From the NCBI GenBank assembly GCA_946623875.1, contig CAMORO010000001.1:1-64000 (forward strand): 64,000 nt of DNA. Direction: 5' to 3'. This document shows positions 24,114-32,643 of this stretch, in pieces. Position 1 is the stretch's first letter. Each line of letters begins with the position of its first letter. The notes below the pieces were generated by a model. It ran no database searches and was not told the DNA's origin. It was given only the letters and a program-made list of their open reading frames with translations. Position numbers and translations under genes: made by a program. The DNA comes from an uncultured Lachnospiraceae bacterium. Lineage in GTDB: Bacteria > Bacillota > Clostridia > Lachnospirales > Lachnospiraceae.

Positions 24114-24863
24114 TTACTGGTTATCATCATGTCCGTAGTAAGAACCATAGTATTTACCATAATATTTGCCATAGTACTTACCGTAATACTTGCCGTAATA
24201 CTTACCGTAGTATTTACCGTACTTACCGCCCATATCCACCTTGTTAAGGATCACGCCGAGGAAGGGGCAGCCCGTCTTGCGAAGCTGCTCGATAACACGC
24301 TCAACGAATTTGCGGCTTATTGCCCTTGCTTCAAGCACGAGAGCCACTCCGTCACAGCTCTGAGCTATGATAGCACCGTCAATAACGCTTCCGATAGGCG
24401 GGGTATCGACTATAACATAATCATAAATATCCCTGAATTTGCTCAGAACAAGCTTAAATCTTGATGTTCCGAGAAGTTCGGAAGGGTTGGGCGGAACGGG
24501 ACCCGTAGGTATTATATGAAGTCCCTTTACGTTGGTCGAGTAAATAACATCCTGGATATCTCTCTTTCCTGCCAGGAAATGAGACAGTCCCGACGAGATC
24601 CTTGTAATATTGTAACGGCCAAGAATAACCGACTTTCTCATATCACCGTCAATAAACAGTACATGTTTGCCCGCCTCTGCCATTGAAATTGCAAGGTTAA
24701 AAGAAACCGAGGATTTCCCCTCATTGGGTACACAGCTCGTGATCGCGATAACCTTCACGTTATTACCGCAGAATTCCATGTTTGATCTCAAAGATTTGTA
24801 TGCTTCGTTGGTCTGGAAGCTCAGCTTATTCTTACGGTTTATCGTAATGACCTTAGTATCCAT
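24114..24863 (-). CDS. Bacterial tyrosine kinase (CpsD/CapB/YwqD type)
   Basis: A 249-residue cytoplasmic BY-kinase that works with the membrane adaptor encoded just upstream to control exopolysaccharide polymerisation. It has Walker A SCVPNEGKSS (Lys 50), Walker A' VLFIDGDMRKS and Walker B DYVIVDTPPIGSV. The C-terminal tyrosine cluster that is normally 3-6 irregular tyrosines is here a near-perfect tandem array: six KYYG units, one KYG and one SYYG, 15 tyrosines in all, ending HDDNQ. The start overlaps the adaptor gene by 11 bases with a GGAGG site inside that gene. It should be counteracted by the PHP phosphatase at 25758. Confidence 0.93.
   Translation of the reverse strand: MDTKVITINRKNKLSFQTNEAYKSLRSNMEFCGNNVKVIAITSCVPNEGKSSVSFNLAISMAEAGKHVLFIDGDMRKSVILGRYNITRISSGLSHFLAGKRDIQDVIYSTNVKGLHIIPTGPVPPNPSELLGTSRFKLVLSKFRDIYDYVIVDTPPIGSVIDGAIIAQSCDGVALVLEARAISRKFVERVIEQLRKTGCPFLGVILNKVDMGGKYGKYYGKYYGKYYGKYYGKYYGKYYGSYYGHDDNQ
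24132..24224 (-). repeat. 12-bp tandem repeats encoding the (KYYG)n tail
   Basis: Coding repeats with a 12-base unit (minus-strand sense roughly AAGTATTACGGT with synonymous T/C variation) specify residues 214-244 of the tyrosine kinase. The array is in frame, so unit gain or loss would change the number of phosphorylatable tyrosines without a frameshift. Confidence 0.85.
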
Positions 24864-25689
24864 CTTTCGAAGAATCCTCCTTTCCGGATCTTAATACATC
24901 AACATTTACCGGAGTCTGGGTCCTGTGACCGTAACTGCTCCTCTTATGCTTTTTCTTCTTACTCTTCCTTGTTTCGTTCCCTTCATCATCTTCAGTCTCG
25001 TCCTCAAAGGGAATGGAGCCGAGGACACTGACCTTAAGGTACTGCTCGATATCATCGGGATTCTTTACGGTATCATCCATTATATAAACAAGAATGATCA
25101 TTGCTATTGAGAAGAAACTTCCGACCGCCGCGCCGATTATCGTATTCCTGAACACCTTGGGTGATGACGGTTCCTCAGGAAGATCTGCTTCCTCCACAAC
25201 GTTTACGGCTTCGGTGTTCATGACAGCCGCAATATGAGTGGATGCGGAATTCCTTATTTCATCGGCTATCGCCCGCGCCATCTCCGGACTTGAATCCTCA
25301 ACCGTTATCGTTATGATACGGGTATCAGTGGGTACGCTCACATTTATCTTACTCTTGAGCTTCTTATTGTCGATATCAAGTGCAAGCTCTTTTCTGACCT
25401 CATCAAGTACCGGACGGCTCGTAACAAGCTCCTGATAATCCTTGGTCAACTGTGTACCCGTCTGAAGATCCGAATAAGTGAGTGATTCATTACTCTGCCT
25501 GTTTATAATATACATCTTGGTGGTCGATATATACATAGGCGTAATTACATAGACTGATACAAGAAAGGTTATTATACCCGAAAGCGCCGCAAATATAATG
25601 ATTATCCACAGCTTACTGACAAGTACGCCTATCAGCTCCACCAGATCTATTTCTATTTCGTCCGACTGTATCTGATTGCCCTGTTCCAT
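24853..25689 (-). CDS. Polysaccharide chain-length adaptor (Wzz/YveK/CpsC type)
   Basis: A 278-residue membrane protein of the Wzz family with the usual two helices flanking an extracellular domain. Helix 1 is near residues 30-50 (IIIIFAALSGIITFLVSVYV) and helix 2 near 182-205 (IGAAVGSFFSIAMIILVYIM). It lacks the long coiled coil of Gram-negative Wzz, as expected for the Gram-positive kinase activators. The cytoplasmic tail is Lys/Ser-rich (RKSKKKKHKRSSYGHRTQTP). It is expected to bind and activate the tyrosine kinase, whose gene overlaps its 3' end. It follows the phosphatase gene by 68 bases. Confidence 0.9.
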   Translation of the reverse strand: MEQGNQIQSDEIEIDLVELIGVLVSKLWIIIIFAALSGIITFLVSVYVITPMYISTTKMYIINRQSNESLTYSDLQTGTQLTKDYQELVTSRPVLDEVRKELALDIDNKKLKSKINVSVPTDTRIITITVEDSSPEMARAIADEIRNSASTHIAAVMNTEAVNVVEEADLPEEPSSPKVFRNTIIGAAVGSFFSIAMIILVYIMDDTVKNPDDIEQYLKVSVLGSIPFEDETEDDEGNETRKSKKKKHKRSSYGHRTQTPVNVDVLRSGKEDSSKDGY

Positions 25690-25757
25690 TAATTGTGTTT
25701 CTCCTATGATTTGTTATCGGTAAAAATAATGTGCTGCTGCGAATAGTGTATGAATGA

Positions 25758-26483
25758 TCAGTTCAACGGCTTGTTGTTTACTATGTTGATCGCATTCGCA
25801 TACAGTATCCCGGCAGCATAATCGTGATCACACTTTCTCAATATGTATTCCGCACATTCAGCCATTTCCGGCTTCCTTGATCCCATGCTGTGCGCATCGG
25901 TCCCTATAAAGTGGATCCATTCCTCCTTAAGAAGCTTTTTTAAGAACCTCTTGATCCTGCTGCCTCCTTCTCCGGTAAACGACCTGCTGTTTACCTGTAT
26001 CAGGGCTCCCCGCGAAATAAGGTCGTCAATTATTTCGGGATCCTTTACAAGGCAGTCGTAGCGTTCGACATGAGCAAGCACCGGATAACAGCCGTAGCTT
26101 GATACATTCTTGACCGCCTCGATTATCTCCCTTTTCTCCACAACCGTGGAGAATTCGATCAACACGTAGTCCGAATCGGCCAGTGTATGGACTCTGCCCT
26201 CCTCTATCCACTCGGTGATCGAAGGGTAATAATATATCTCATTGCCTATAAACAGCTTAAGATCCGGATGTCTCTTTGCAGACAACTGTTTGAGCCTTGC
26301 AAATGTATCATCTATCACATGCCTGTCGGTCTCAACGTATCCGCCATGATAATGAGGGGTCAGTATCATCGCCCTTATGCCTTCATCATAAGCATAATCA
26401 AGCATGCTGAGTGACATATCCATATTTTTCGAACCGTCATCCACTCCCGGGAGTATATGACAGTGTGTGTCAAGATAAAACAC
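25758..26483 (-). CDS. PHP-family protein-tyrosine phosphatase (CpsB/YwqE type)
   Basis: A 241-residue metal-dependent phosphatase of the PHP superfamily. The start is a GTG at 26483 preceded by AAAGGG. Metal-binding motifs are DTHCHILPGVDDGSK at the N-terminus, LTPHYHGG, AHVERYDCL and the C-terminal FIGTDAHSMGSR, all in the normal order. It dephosphorylates the BY-kinase, so the three-gene phosphatase-adaptor-kinase set is the standard phospho-control module for capsule or exopolysaccharide export in Firmicutes. It is separated from the upstream glycosyltransferase by 136 bases containing an inverted repeat. Confidence 0.93.
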   Translation of the reverse strand: MFYLDTHCHILPGVDDGSKNMDMSLSMLDYAYDEGIRAMILTPHYHGGYVETDRHVIDDTFARLKQLSAKRHPDLKLFIGNEIYYYPSITEWIEEGRVHTLADSDYVLIEFSTVVEKREIIEAVKNVSSYGCYPVLAHVERYDCLVKDPEIIDDLISRGALIQVNSRSFTGEGGSRIKRFLKKLLKEEWIHFIGTDAHSMGSRKPEMAECAEYILRKCDHDYAAGILYANAINIVNNKPLN

Positions 26484-26563
26484 CGTATATCCCTTTCATA
26501 TAGATTATAGTATTCTTCGCTGTTCTGCCTACAGATCTGCCCACGATGCCCACATCATGGGAG

Positions 26564-26618
26564 CCCGCCGGCTTTGAGACATCAGCGGGATCCGGCAGGC
26601 TTCCTTCCTCCCGGCGGG
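26564..26618. repeat. Inverted repeat directly after the GT4 gene
   Basis: CCCGCCGG (26564-26571) pairs with CCGGCGGG (26611-26618), with a further GC-rich repeat in the loop. It starts two bases past the GT4 stop; there is no T-run, so it may be a 3'-end stabiliser or partial terminator. Confidence 0.45.
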
Positions 26619-26619
26619 A

Positions 26620-27750
26620 TCATTCAAGGGCTTCGACCATACGGTCCCATGAGAAGATATATTCTCTTTCGATAATACCCTTTACGTACTCATCCTGTTT
26701 GTTCTCACTGAAGTATTTATATATAGCCCGGGCCAGCGCTCTGTCATCAAAGGGCTCGACCACAAGCCCCGTAACGTCATCCTCAACGACCTCCGGCAAA
26801 CCGCCGACCTTTGTTACAATAACCGGCTTCCTGAATCCGTAGGCTATCTGTACGATGCCGCTCTGGGTTGCGGATTCGTAAGGCAGTACAACAAGATCCG
26901 CCGCGGAGAAGTACTTCTCGACTTCTTTATCCGGAACATAGCCATCCTTTATGACTATATCACTTCCGACTCCCAGCTTCTCTATCAGTTCAAGATATTC
27001 ATCCTTATTCCCATCAAAGTCACCCACAATGAACAGCCTTGGCAGAACTTCGTCCGGATACTCCTCCTTAAGGATGCCCACAGCGTTAATGAGATGTTTA
27101 AGTCCCTTGTATTCCCTGACAAAACCGAAGAAAAGCATGATCCGCTCTTCCTCTCCGACACCAAGCTGCTCCCTGGCTGTCCTCTTGTCAAAGTTGCCGA
27201 AATTGAATGCACTGTAGGTCGGGTGTACCATTACCCTGTAATCCGCATCAGGCTTGATGGACAGCAGATCATCCACCTCTCCCTGAGCATGGAGCAGGTA
27301 CTTCTGTGCATTCGCAAGCGCCATCCGCGTAAGCTTCTTATCCAACGGAAATCTCTCATGCGGAAACACGTTATGGCAGATATATGTGACCGGTATTCCG
27401 GCTCTCTTAAGCTTCCCGGTAAGAATGCGGTAACATGGTGCGAAATACGGATGCCACCATTGTATTATGACCTTCCCGGGTCTCATACCTATTATACGTT
27501 TCGCCACTCCCGCTATATTGAAAGGATTGGCTGTATTTATCAGGAATTCGGTATCTTCTATTTTAAAGGTGTCATTGGCGTAATCCCTCTGTTCACGTTT
27601 GAACAGGATCTTCGGATACTGCATTTTATATGAGATCATCTCCACATCGTGCTTCTTTCCGATAGCCCTGCACAAAAGACCCGTGTAATGGGATATGCCT
27701 CCCTTATATGGGTAAACGGGACCTATCAGGACCCATTTGTTATCCGGCAT
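26620..27750 (-). CDS. Family 4 glycosyltransferase
   Basis: A 376-residue GT-B fold glycosyltransferase. The N-terminal glycine-rich acceptor loop (VYPYKGGISHYTGLL) and the C-terminal donor-binding motif (DLVVLPYESATQSGIVQIAY, with the E-x7-E arrangement) are clear; LLFFGFVREYKGLKHLI starts the second Rossmann domain. No membrane helix is seen, so it acts peripherally on lipid-linked glycan intermediates. Sugar donor and acceptor cannot be read. It is the third glycosyltransferase in transcription order and sits 17 bases downstream of the GT2 gene at 27768. AAAGGAAAG precedes the start. Confidence 0.9.
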   Translation of the reverse strand: MPDNKWVLIGPVYPYKGGISHYTGLLCRAIGKKHDVEMISYKMQYPKILFKREQRDYANDTFKIEDTEFLINTANPFNIAGVAKRIIGMRPGKVIIQWWHPYFAPCYRILTGKLKRAGIPVTYICHNVFPHERFPLDKKLTRMALANAQKYLLHAQGEVDDLLSIKPDADYRVMVHPTYSAFNFGNFDKRTAREQLGVGEEERIMLFFGFVREYKGLKHLINAVGILKEEYPDEVLPRLFIVGDFDGNKDEYLELIEKLGVGSDIVIKDGYVPDKEVEKYFSAADLVVLPYESATQSGIVQIAYGFRKPVIVTKVGGLPEVVEDDVTGLVVEPFDDRALARAIYKYFSENKQDEYVKGIIEREYIFSWDRMVEALE

Positions 27751-27767
27751 GTCTGTAAGCTTTCCTT

Positions 27768-28772
27768 TTATGATTGATCAACTGAAGGAGCTTTATCTCC
27801 TTCCTCCTGCGCCTGTTTCTCTTCTCTTGCTCTCTCATTATAATCAAGGCGGCGTACCCTGAACTGAATATCCTCTAAGAGCTTGCGGTTGTTGGCGATC
27901 ACATCCGCCTGCAGTCCGACGATAAAAGTCATAAACCCCAGCAGCATCAGTGTCGATGAAAATACGAGTGACTGTATATGACCGTTTCCCGCTCCCTTAA
28001 TAAAGTATATAAGGAAACGGACAACCAGCGCAAGTCCCGCCGTAAACGGAATGATTCCCAGTATCGAGAAAAATGTAAGCGGTCTGTACATCATAAACGC
28101 CCGCACGATCGTAATCATGGAACGCTTAACGTACCCGAACATCGAATGAAAGAGCCTTGACTTCCTGAGTTCACCGTTAGTCCTTACGGGAACCGAGGTT
28201 ATCGCCATGCTGGTCCTTCCGGCCTGAACGATGGTCTCCAGCGTATATGTGTAATTGTTCATTACATTAAGATGCATGGCGGCATCCCTTGAAAAAGCCC
28301 TGAAACCGCTGGGCGCGTCGGGAATATCCGTTTTGCTGGCCACACGTACCACATAACTTCCAAAATGCTGAAGCTTCTTCTTAAGCGGTGAGAAATGTTC
28401 GGTATCATCTATCGGTCTTTCTCCTATCACAACATCGGCTTTCTTTTCAAGGATCGGCTTTATAAGCTTCTCTATATCCGCTCCGCAATACTGATTGTCT
28501 GCGTCCGTGTTTACTATAATGTCGGCTCCGTTTCGAAGACACGCATCAATTCCGGCCATAAAGCCCTTGGCAAGTCCCTTATTCCTTGTAAAACTCACCA
28601 CATAATTGACGCCCCAGTTCCTTGCAACCTCAACCGTATTGTCCACGCTGCCGTCATTGATTATCAATACTTCTATTTCATCTATGCCGTCGATATGCTT
28701 GGGCAGATCGTTAAGTGCGATCTCAAGTGTCTGAGCTTCATTAAGGCATGGTATCTGAATTATTAATTTCAT
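27768..28772 (-). CDS. Family 2 glycosyltransferase with C-terminal membrane helices
   Basis: A 334-residue GT-A enzyme of the DPM1/polyprenyl-phosphate group. The N-terminal fold shows IQIPCLNEAQTLEIAL, IINDGSVDNTVEVA and the divalent-metal motif NTDADNQYCGADIEKL. Two membrane helices near residues 240-310 (FSILGIIPFTAGLALVVRFL and LMLLGFMTFIVGLQADVIA) follow, and then a charged tail. Such proteins usually transfer a sugar to undecaprenyl phosphate or to a membrane-bound glycan. The ATG follows GGAG. It lies 24 bases downstream of a second GT2 gene, consistent with a co-transcribed surface-glycan unit. Confidence 0.9.
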   Translation of the reverse strand: MKLIIQIPCLNEAQTLEIALNDLPKHIDGIDEIEVLIINDGSVDNTVEVARNWGVNYVVSFTRNKGLAKGFMAGIDACLRNGADIIVNTDADNQYCGADIEKLIKPILEKKADVVIGERPIDDTEHFSPLKKKLQHFGSYVVRVASKTDIPDAPSGFRAFSRDAAMHLNVMNNYTYTLETIVQAGRTSMAITSVPVRTNGELRKSRLFHSMFGYVKRSMITIVRAFMMYRPLTFFSILGIIPFTAGLALVVRFLIYFIKGAGNGHIQSLVFSSTLMLLGFMTFIVGLQADVIANNRKLLEDIQFRVRRLDYNERAREEKQAQEEGDKAPSVDQS

Positions 28773-28796
28773 TATTTATCTCCACTCAAATTACTG

Positions 28797-29735
28797 TCAA
28801 CACTTCTCTTTTGCAATATATATAGGTCTCCCCTTCGTCTCCAGATATGTCTTTGCAAGGTATTCACCCACAAGTCCTATACAGAACAACTGGACACCGC
28901 CCAGGAATACTATGATACATATCATCGAAGGCCAGCCGCTTGTCGGATCACCGTAAACCAGTGTACGTATGATAATGAACACGATCATGACAAAGGCAGC
29001 AAAGGTAAAAAACAATCCAATAACGGCCGCTATGGTAAGCGGAGCCGTTGTAAATCCGACAAAGCCTTCCATCGAATACAGAAAGAGCTTCCAGAAATTC
29101 CATTTGGTTTCACCTGCCACTCTTTCCCTGTTCTCGTAATCTATCCACTTCGTCTTAAAGCCTACCCAACTGTATATGCCCTTGGTAAACCGGTTGTATT
29201 CCTTCATTGACAGTACGGCATCCACCATCGTACGTGTCATGATCCTGTAATCCCTTGCACCGTCCATGATATCAAGTTCGGTCATGCTGTTCATCAGCTT
29301 GTAGAACTGTCTTGCAAAGAATGATCTTATCGGAGGCTCACCCTTTCTTGTGACTCTTCTTGTCGCAGCGGTATCATATCCCTCCTCGGAAACCGCCTTA
29401 TACATTTCGGGAAGAAGCTGTGGCGGATCCTGAAGATCGGCATCCATTATCACGACATAATCACCGTTTGCATTGTCGAGTCCGGCATATATGCCTGCTT
29501 CCTTCCCGAAGTTACGGGAAAACGAGACATATCGTACCCTGTCGTCCCCGGCTTTGAGGTTCTTTATGATCTGAAGTGTATTGTCATTCGAACCGTCATC
29601 TATAAACAACAGTTCAAATTCCAGTTCACTGTCTGTATTCTTGAATTCTTCCATGGTCCTGCTCATTTCGTCATAAAAGATCGGCAAAGCCGCCTCTTCA
29701 TTGTAGCATGGGACCACAACCGTAAGTAATCTCAT
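28797..29735 (-). CDS. Family 2 glycosyltransferase (GtrB/DPMS-like)
   Basis: A 312-residue membrane-associated glycosyltransferase, started at 29735 (MRLLTVVVPCYNEEAALPI). The longer frame extends 31 residues into the preceding U32 gene and reads like its antisense-free overlap. Motifs: LLFIDDGSNDNTLQII, MDADLQDPPQLLPEM and a conserved YSWVGFKTKWIDY region. Two C-terminal helices (APLTIAAVIGLFFTFAAFV and MICIIVFLGGVQLFCIGLVG) end in KTYLETKGRPIYI. This matches enzymes that make undecaprenyl-phosphate-linked sugars for glycan side-chain addition. It is 31 bases downstream of the U32 peptidase gene, so the glycan genes may be reached by the housekeeping transcript. Confidence 0.9.
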   Translation of the reverse strand: MRLLTVVVPCYNEEAALPIFYDEMSRTMEEFKNTDSELEFELLFIDDGSNDNTLQIIKNLKAGDDRVRYVSFSRNFGKEAGIYAGLDNANGDYVVIMDADLQDPPQLLPEMYKAVSEEGYDTAATRRVTRKGEPPIRSFFARQFYKLMNSMTELDIMDGARDYRIMTRTMVDAVLSMKEYNRFTKGIYSWVGFKTKWIDYENRERVAGETKWNFWKLFLYSMEGFVGFTTAPLTIAAVIGLFFTFAAFVMIVFIIIRTLVYGDPTSGWPSMICIIVFLGGVQLFCIGLVGEYLAKTYLETKGRPIYIAKEKC

Positions 29736-29766
29736 CCGGTAACCCCTGAATCTTTGATCATTTATC

Positions 29767-31032
29767 TCATTTATTGTTCTCAGCTCTGAGGATATCATAC
29801 TGCACAGCGCAGGCTGGTTCCACGGCAACCCTTAATTTCTGACTGGCATGCGGTGCAGAAGCCATTTCATTACCATCTTCGTCGTAAATACCCGTAACCC
29901 TGACCTTTATATCCCTTCCGTCAGGCTTCATCACTTCTATCATATCACCCTTTAGGAACTTATTCTTCTGGGTTATACATAAAAAACCGTTCTCATCAAT
30001 ACGTTCTACCATTCCCAGATATACGGATTCCTTAACATAGGTGCTGTTTTCATATATCTGCGCCGTCTCATCGGGTTTGCCGAAATAGAAGCCCGTCGTG
30101 AACTGCCTGTAGGTGCACTGTGCTATCTCATGCCTGTACCAGTCCATATTATCCCTGTAGGTCTGTTCCGATACAAAATAATCATCTATTGCCTTCCTGT
30201 AAGTTCGTGCCACTGTGGCTACATACAGGGCTGTCTTCATCCGTCCCTCTATCTTGAAGCTGTCTATTCCCGCTTCTGTCATTTCGGGAATGTATTCGAT
30301 CATGCACAGATCCTTTGAATTAAAGATATAGGTGCCTCTTTCATTCTCGAACACCGGCATGTACTCACCGGGCCTTGTCTCCTCCATCAGCGCATATTTC
30401 CATCGGCACGGATGAGTGCAGGCTCCCCTGTTTGCATCCCTTCCCGTAAGAAAGCTGCTGAGAAGACATCTTCCCGAATAGGAAATGCACATGGCTCCGT
30501 GAATGAAGCTCTCTATTTCCATATCTTCCGGGATATGCTCCCTAATCTCCCTTATCTCTCCAAGGGACAGCTCCCTAGCCGAAACAACCCTCTTTGCACC
30601 CTGCTTATACCAGAAGTCATAGGTTAAATAATTGGTGTTATTAGCCTGCGTGCTGATATGTATATCAATCCCCGGGCACTTCTCCTTAGCGATCATGAAC
30701 ATTCCGGGATCGGCAATGATAAGCGCGTCCGGCTTCAGCTCATTCAGTTCCTTCAGGTACTTTCCTGCCCCGTCAAGGTCGCTGTTGTGAGCCAGAATGT
30801 TAGCGGTAACATGAACCTTCACCCCGTGTTTGTGGGCAAAGTCAATCCCCCTCGCCATCTCCTCATACGAGAAGTTTTTCGCTTTTGCGCGCAGTCCGAA
30901 AGCCTCTCCACCTATATATACAGCATCGGCGCCAAAGATAACTGCTGTTCTTAATACTTCCTCAGAGCTTGCGGGTACAAGCAGCTCGGGCTTTTTCCGG
31001 TTTCTGTTTTTTGTCAAATCCTCTGTTATCAT
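29767..31032 (-). CDS. U32-family peptidase-like protein (tRNA hydroxylation type)
   Basis: A 421-residue U32 protein. It begins KPELLVPASSEEVLRTAV and carries the family signature ESFIHGAMCISYSGRCLL with GRDANRGACTHPCRW, whose cysteines are thought to hold an iron-sulfur cluster. A C-terminal beta-barrel (about 340-421; LGMVERIDENGFLCITQKNK) is present. Family members related to TrhP/RlhA act in prephenate-dependent hydroxylation of tRNA or rRNA rather than proteolysis; which applies here is not decidable. The ATG at 31032 directly abuts the stop of the O-methyltransferase gene, as in the yrrM-yrrN-yrrO arrangement of Bacillus. Confidence 0.92.
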   Translation of the reverse strand: MITEDLTKNRNRKKPELLVPASSEEVLRTAVIFGADAVYIGGEAFGLRAKAKNFSYEEMARGIDFAHKHGVKVHVTANILAHNSDLDGAGKYLKELNELKPDALIIADPGMFMIAKEKCPGIDIHISTQANNTNYLTYDFWYKQGAKRVVSARELSLGEIREIREHIPEDMEIESFIHGAMCISYSGRCLLSSFLTGRDANRGACTHPCRWKYALMEETRPGEYMPVFENERGTYIFNSKDLCMIEYIPEMTEAGIDSFKIEGRMKTALYVATVARTYRKAIDDYFVSEQTYRDNMDWYRHEIAQCTYRQFTTGFYFGKPDETAQIYENSTYVKESVYLGMVERIDENGFLCITQKNKFLKGDMIEVMKPDGRDIKVRVTGIYDEDGNEMASAPHASQKLRVAVEPACAVQYDILRAENNK

Positions 31033-31698
31033 TTAATTCTGTCTGTTATCTGTCCTTACGCTCAGGGTCACTCCGTCACCCATAGGAAGGACTGTTGTAC
31101 GAAGCCTCTCATCATGGGTAAGAATATACAGGTATTCTCTCATTCTTGAATGTATCGTCCGGTTCCTTCTTGTGACCGCAAATCTTGACTGTATTATATC
31201 TCCGTCCTGAAGTACGTTATCAGAGATCAGCATTCCGCCCTCATTCAGCATGGCCATTACATCCTCATAGAAGTTAATGTACTGTCCCTTGGCGGCATCC
31301 ATGAATATAAGGTCATAGCTTAAGCCGTCAGACCTTAATTCCTTAAGCACAACGGCCGCATCTCCTTCGATCAGGTTTATCCTGTCACCAAAACCGCTCT
31401 TCTCGATATTGGCTCTCGCAACCGGAATGCGTTTATCATAATTCTCAATTGTGGTTATCCCACAGTCTTCATCCGAACACTCCGCCATCAATATCGAAGA
31501 AAAACCCACTGCCGTACCGACTTCCAGAATACTCTTCGGATCCGTTGCCGCTATTATAACTCTTAACAGGCTCTGGACCTGAGGCCTGATTATCGGGATC
31601 CTGTCATCCGTTGCTCTTTTCTCGAGCTCCCTCAGAAACCCCGTATTACCTTCATCAAGCGACTGTATAAACGCGCCGACACGCGTATCCTCTATCAC
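31033..31698 (-). CDS. SAM-dependent O-methyltransferase (YrrM-like)
   Basis: A 221-residue class I methyltransferase. The best start is a GTG at 31698 (reading MIEDTRVGAFIQSL), with AGGAG six bases upstream and the preceding stop codon just before it. The ATG at 31743 would overlap the previous gene by 44 bases and add residues that do not fit the family. Motifs: ILEVGTAVGFSSILMAE (SAM loop), TTIENYDKR and LIFMDAAKGQYINFYEDV. It belongs to the caffeoyl-CoA/catechol O-methyltransferase-like family that includes YrrM, reported to act on 5-hydroxyuridine in tRNA; the adjacent U32 gene supports that role. Confidence 0.9.
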   Translation of the reverse strand: MIEDTRVGAFIQSLDEGNTGFLRELEKRATDDRIPIIRPQVQSLLRVIIAATDPKSILEVGTAVGFSSILMAECSDEDCGITTIENYDKRIPVARANIEKSGFGDRINLIEGDAAVVLKELRSDGLSYDLIFMDAAKGQYINFYEDVMAMLNEGGMLISDNVLQDGDIIQSRFAVTRRNRTIHSRMREYLYILTHDERLRTTVLPMGDGVTLSVRTDNRQN

Positions 31699-31699
31699 T

Positions 31700-32293
31700 C
31701 TACTCTCCTGTTTCAATATCGATCTCCGGCTCGGCGGAATCATCTGTCATGTTATCTATCTCTACTGCGCCGTCCTCACCTTCATAAGGTGTTTCACCCT
31801 CTTCCAGATCACCCTCAACAAGATCCGATCCGGACTCCACGGGCGCGTTGTCATCATACACCTCATTAAGACCCTCCTGAAGCTCCTGCGGCATGTATTC
31901 ACCCGTTTCCTCATTCTCGCTCTCGATCTCCTCTGCCTTGGTAAGGATCGCCATCAGCTCATCTGTTGTAAGCGAATTGTTGAGAGTGTAGGTTCCCGGT
32001 TCTATCTTTCCTTTGTATTCGGACAGCTTAGCCTGAATGAAGAACAGCATCCAGTCACCGGTTATACCCTTTTCTTCAAGCTTCTTTGCAACGTCCGTCA
32101 GGCCTTCGCCCGAATCCACCGACATTATGATGTCCCTGCCGGGTGCCTCGGCCACCGGTCCCTCGGTAAATATCCTGAAGCCGAATTCATATGCCTTCTT
32201 CCCTATATTGATCACAAGTACAGCACACACTATCAATACCACAGCGCGTACAACGGTACCCATAAAACTGACGGTTAAATCTATTGCTTTCAT
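31700..32293 (-). CDS. Short MltG/YceG-like membrane protein lacking the catalytic domain
   Basis: A 197-residue protein occupying the mltG position of the conserved gene string. It has one N-terminal helix (VRAVVLIVCAVLVINIGKKA). A LysM-like segment follows (IIMSVDSGEGLTDVAKKLEE through GKIEPGTYTLNNSLTTDELM), which matches the region preceding the catalytic domain of MltG. Instead of the ~200-residue lytic transglycosylase domain, it ends in a very acidic Glu/Asp-rich tail (residues ~105-197). It cannot be an active transglycosylase. It may be a regulatory or scaffold derivative of MltG. It stops four bases upstream of the methyltransferase start. Confidence 0.75.
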   Translation of the reverse strand: MKAIDLTVSFMGTVVRAVVLIVCAVLVINIGKKAYEFGFRIFTEGPVAEAPGRDIIMSVDSGEGLTDVAKKLEEKGITGDWMLFFIQAKLSEYKGKIEPGTYTLNNSLTTDELMAILTKAEEIESENEETGEYMPQELQEGLNEVYDDNAPVESGSDLVEGDLEEGETPYEGEDGAVEIDNMTDDSAEPEIDIETGE

Positions 32294-32302
32294 ATTTTCC
32301 CT

Positions 32303-32626
32303 CTAATCCAGCGAACTCACAATACTGTCCGTAATGTATTGATACAGCCTCGAAAACTCAACTTCCGCGGTTATGAAATCCGAAACCCGGGAATCTGCGC
32401 ACAGATCCTCCATTCTTGCCGAGATATTCTCGGATTCGCGATCATATTCATCCTCGCTCATATCCTGAACCCTCATGCTCAGTTCACGGATACTGGCTAT
32501 GCAATCCATTGCATGCTCATCATTAACAACTTTGGAGAAGGTGTCCTTATATCTTATAAACTCCTCTGTCTCCTTTAACTGCCCGATCAATGCATCAAGT
32601 GCATCCATAAGCTTTTCGTTGTTCAT
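32303..32626 (-). CDS. YlbF/YmcA-family protein
   Basis: A 107-residue, fully helical small protein (MNNEKLMDALDALIGQLKE; RYKDTFSKVVNDEHAMDCIA). It fits the YlbF/YmcA family. In Bacillus these proteins form the Y-complex with YaaT, which binds RNase Y and directs mRNA maturation. Position immediately downstream of RNase J in a string of RNA-related genes agrees with a role in RNA turnover. No cysteine cluster is visible. It is 17 bases downstream of rnj and 9 bases upstream of the MltG-like gene, so co-transcription is likely. Confidence 0.82.
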   Translation of the reverse strand: MNNEKLMDALDALIGQLKETEEFIRYKDTFSKVVNDEHAMDCIASIRELSMRVQDMSEDEYDRESENISARMEDLCADSRVSDFITAEVEFSRLYQYITDSIVSSLD

Positions 32627-32643
32627 TTATATTCCCCTTATGA

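Noticed and set aside
24132-24224. CRISPR-like short repeats
   Set aside because: The 12-bp units have no spacers and are in frame within the tyrosine-kinase gene, encoding KYYG repeats.
31699-31743. ATG start for the O-methyltransferase at 31743
   Set aside because: It would overlap the preceding gene by 44 bases; the GTG at 31698 has a well-placed AGGAG and fits family length.
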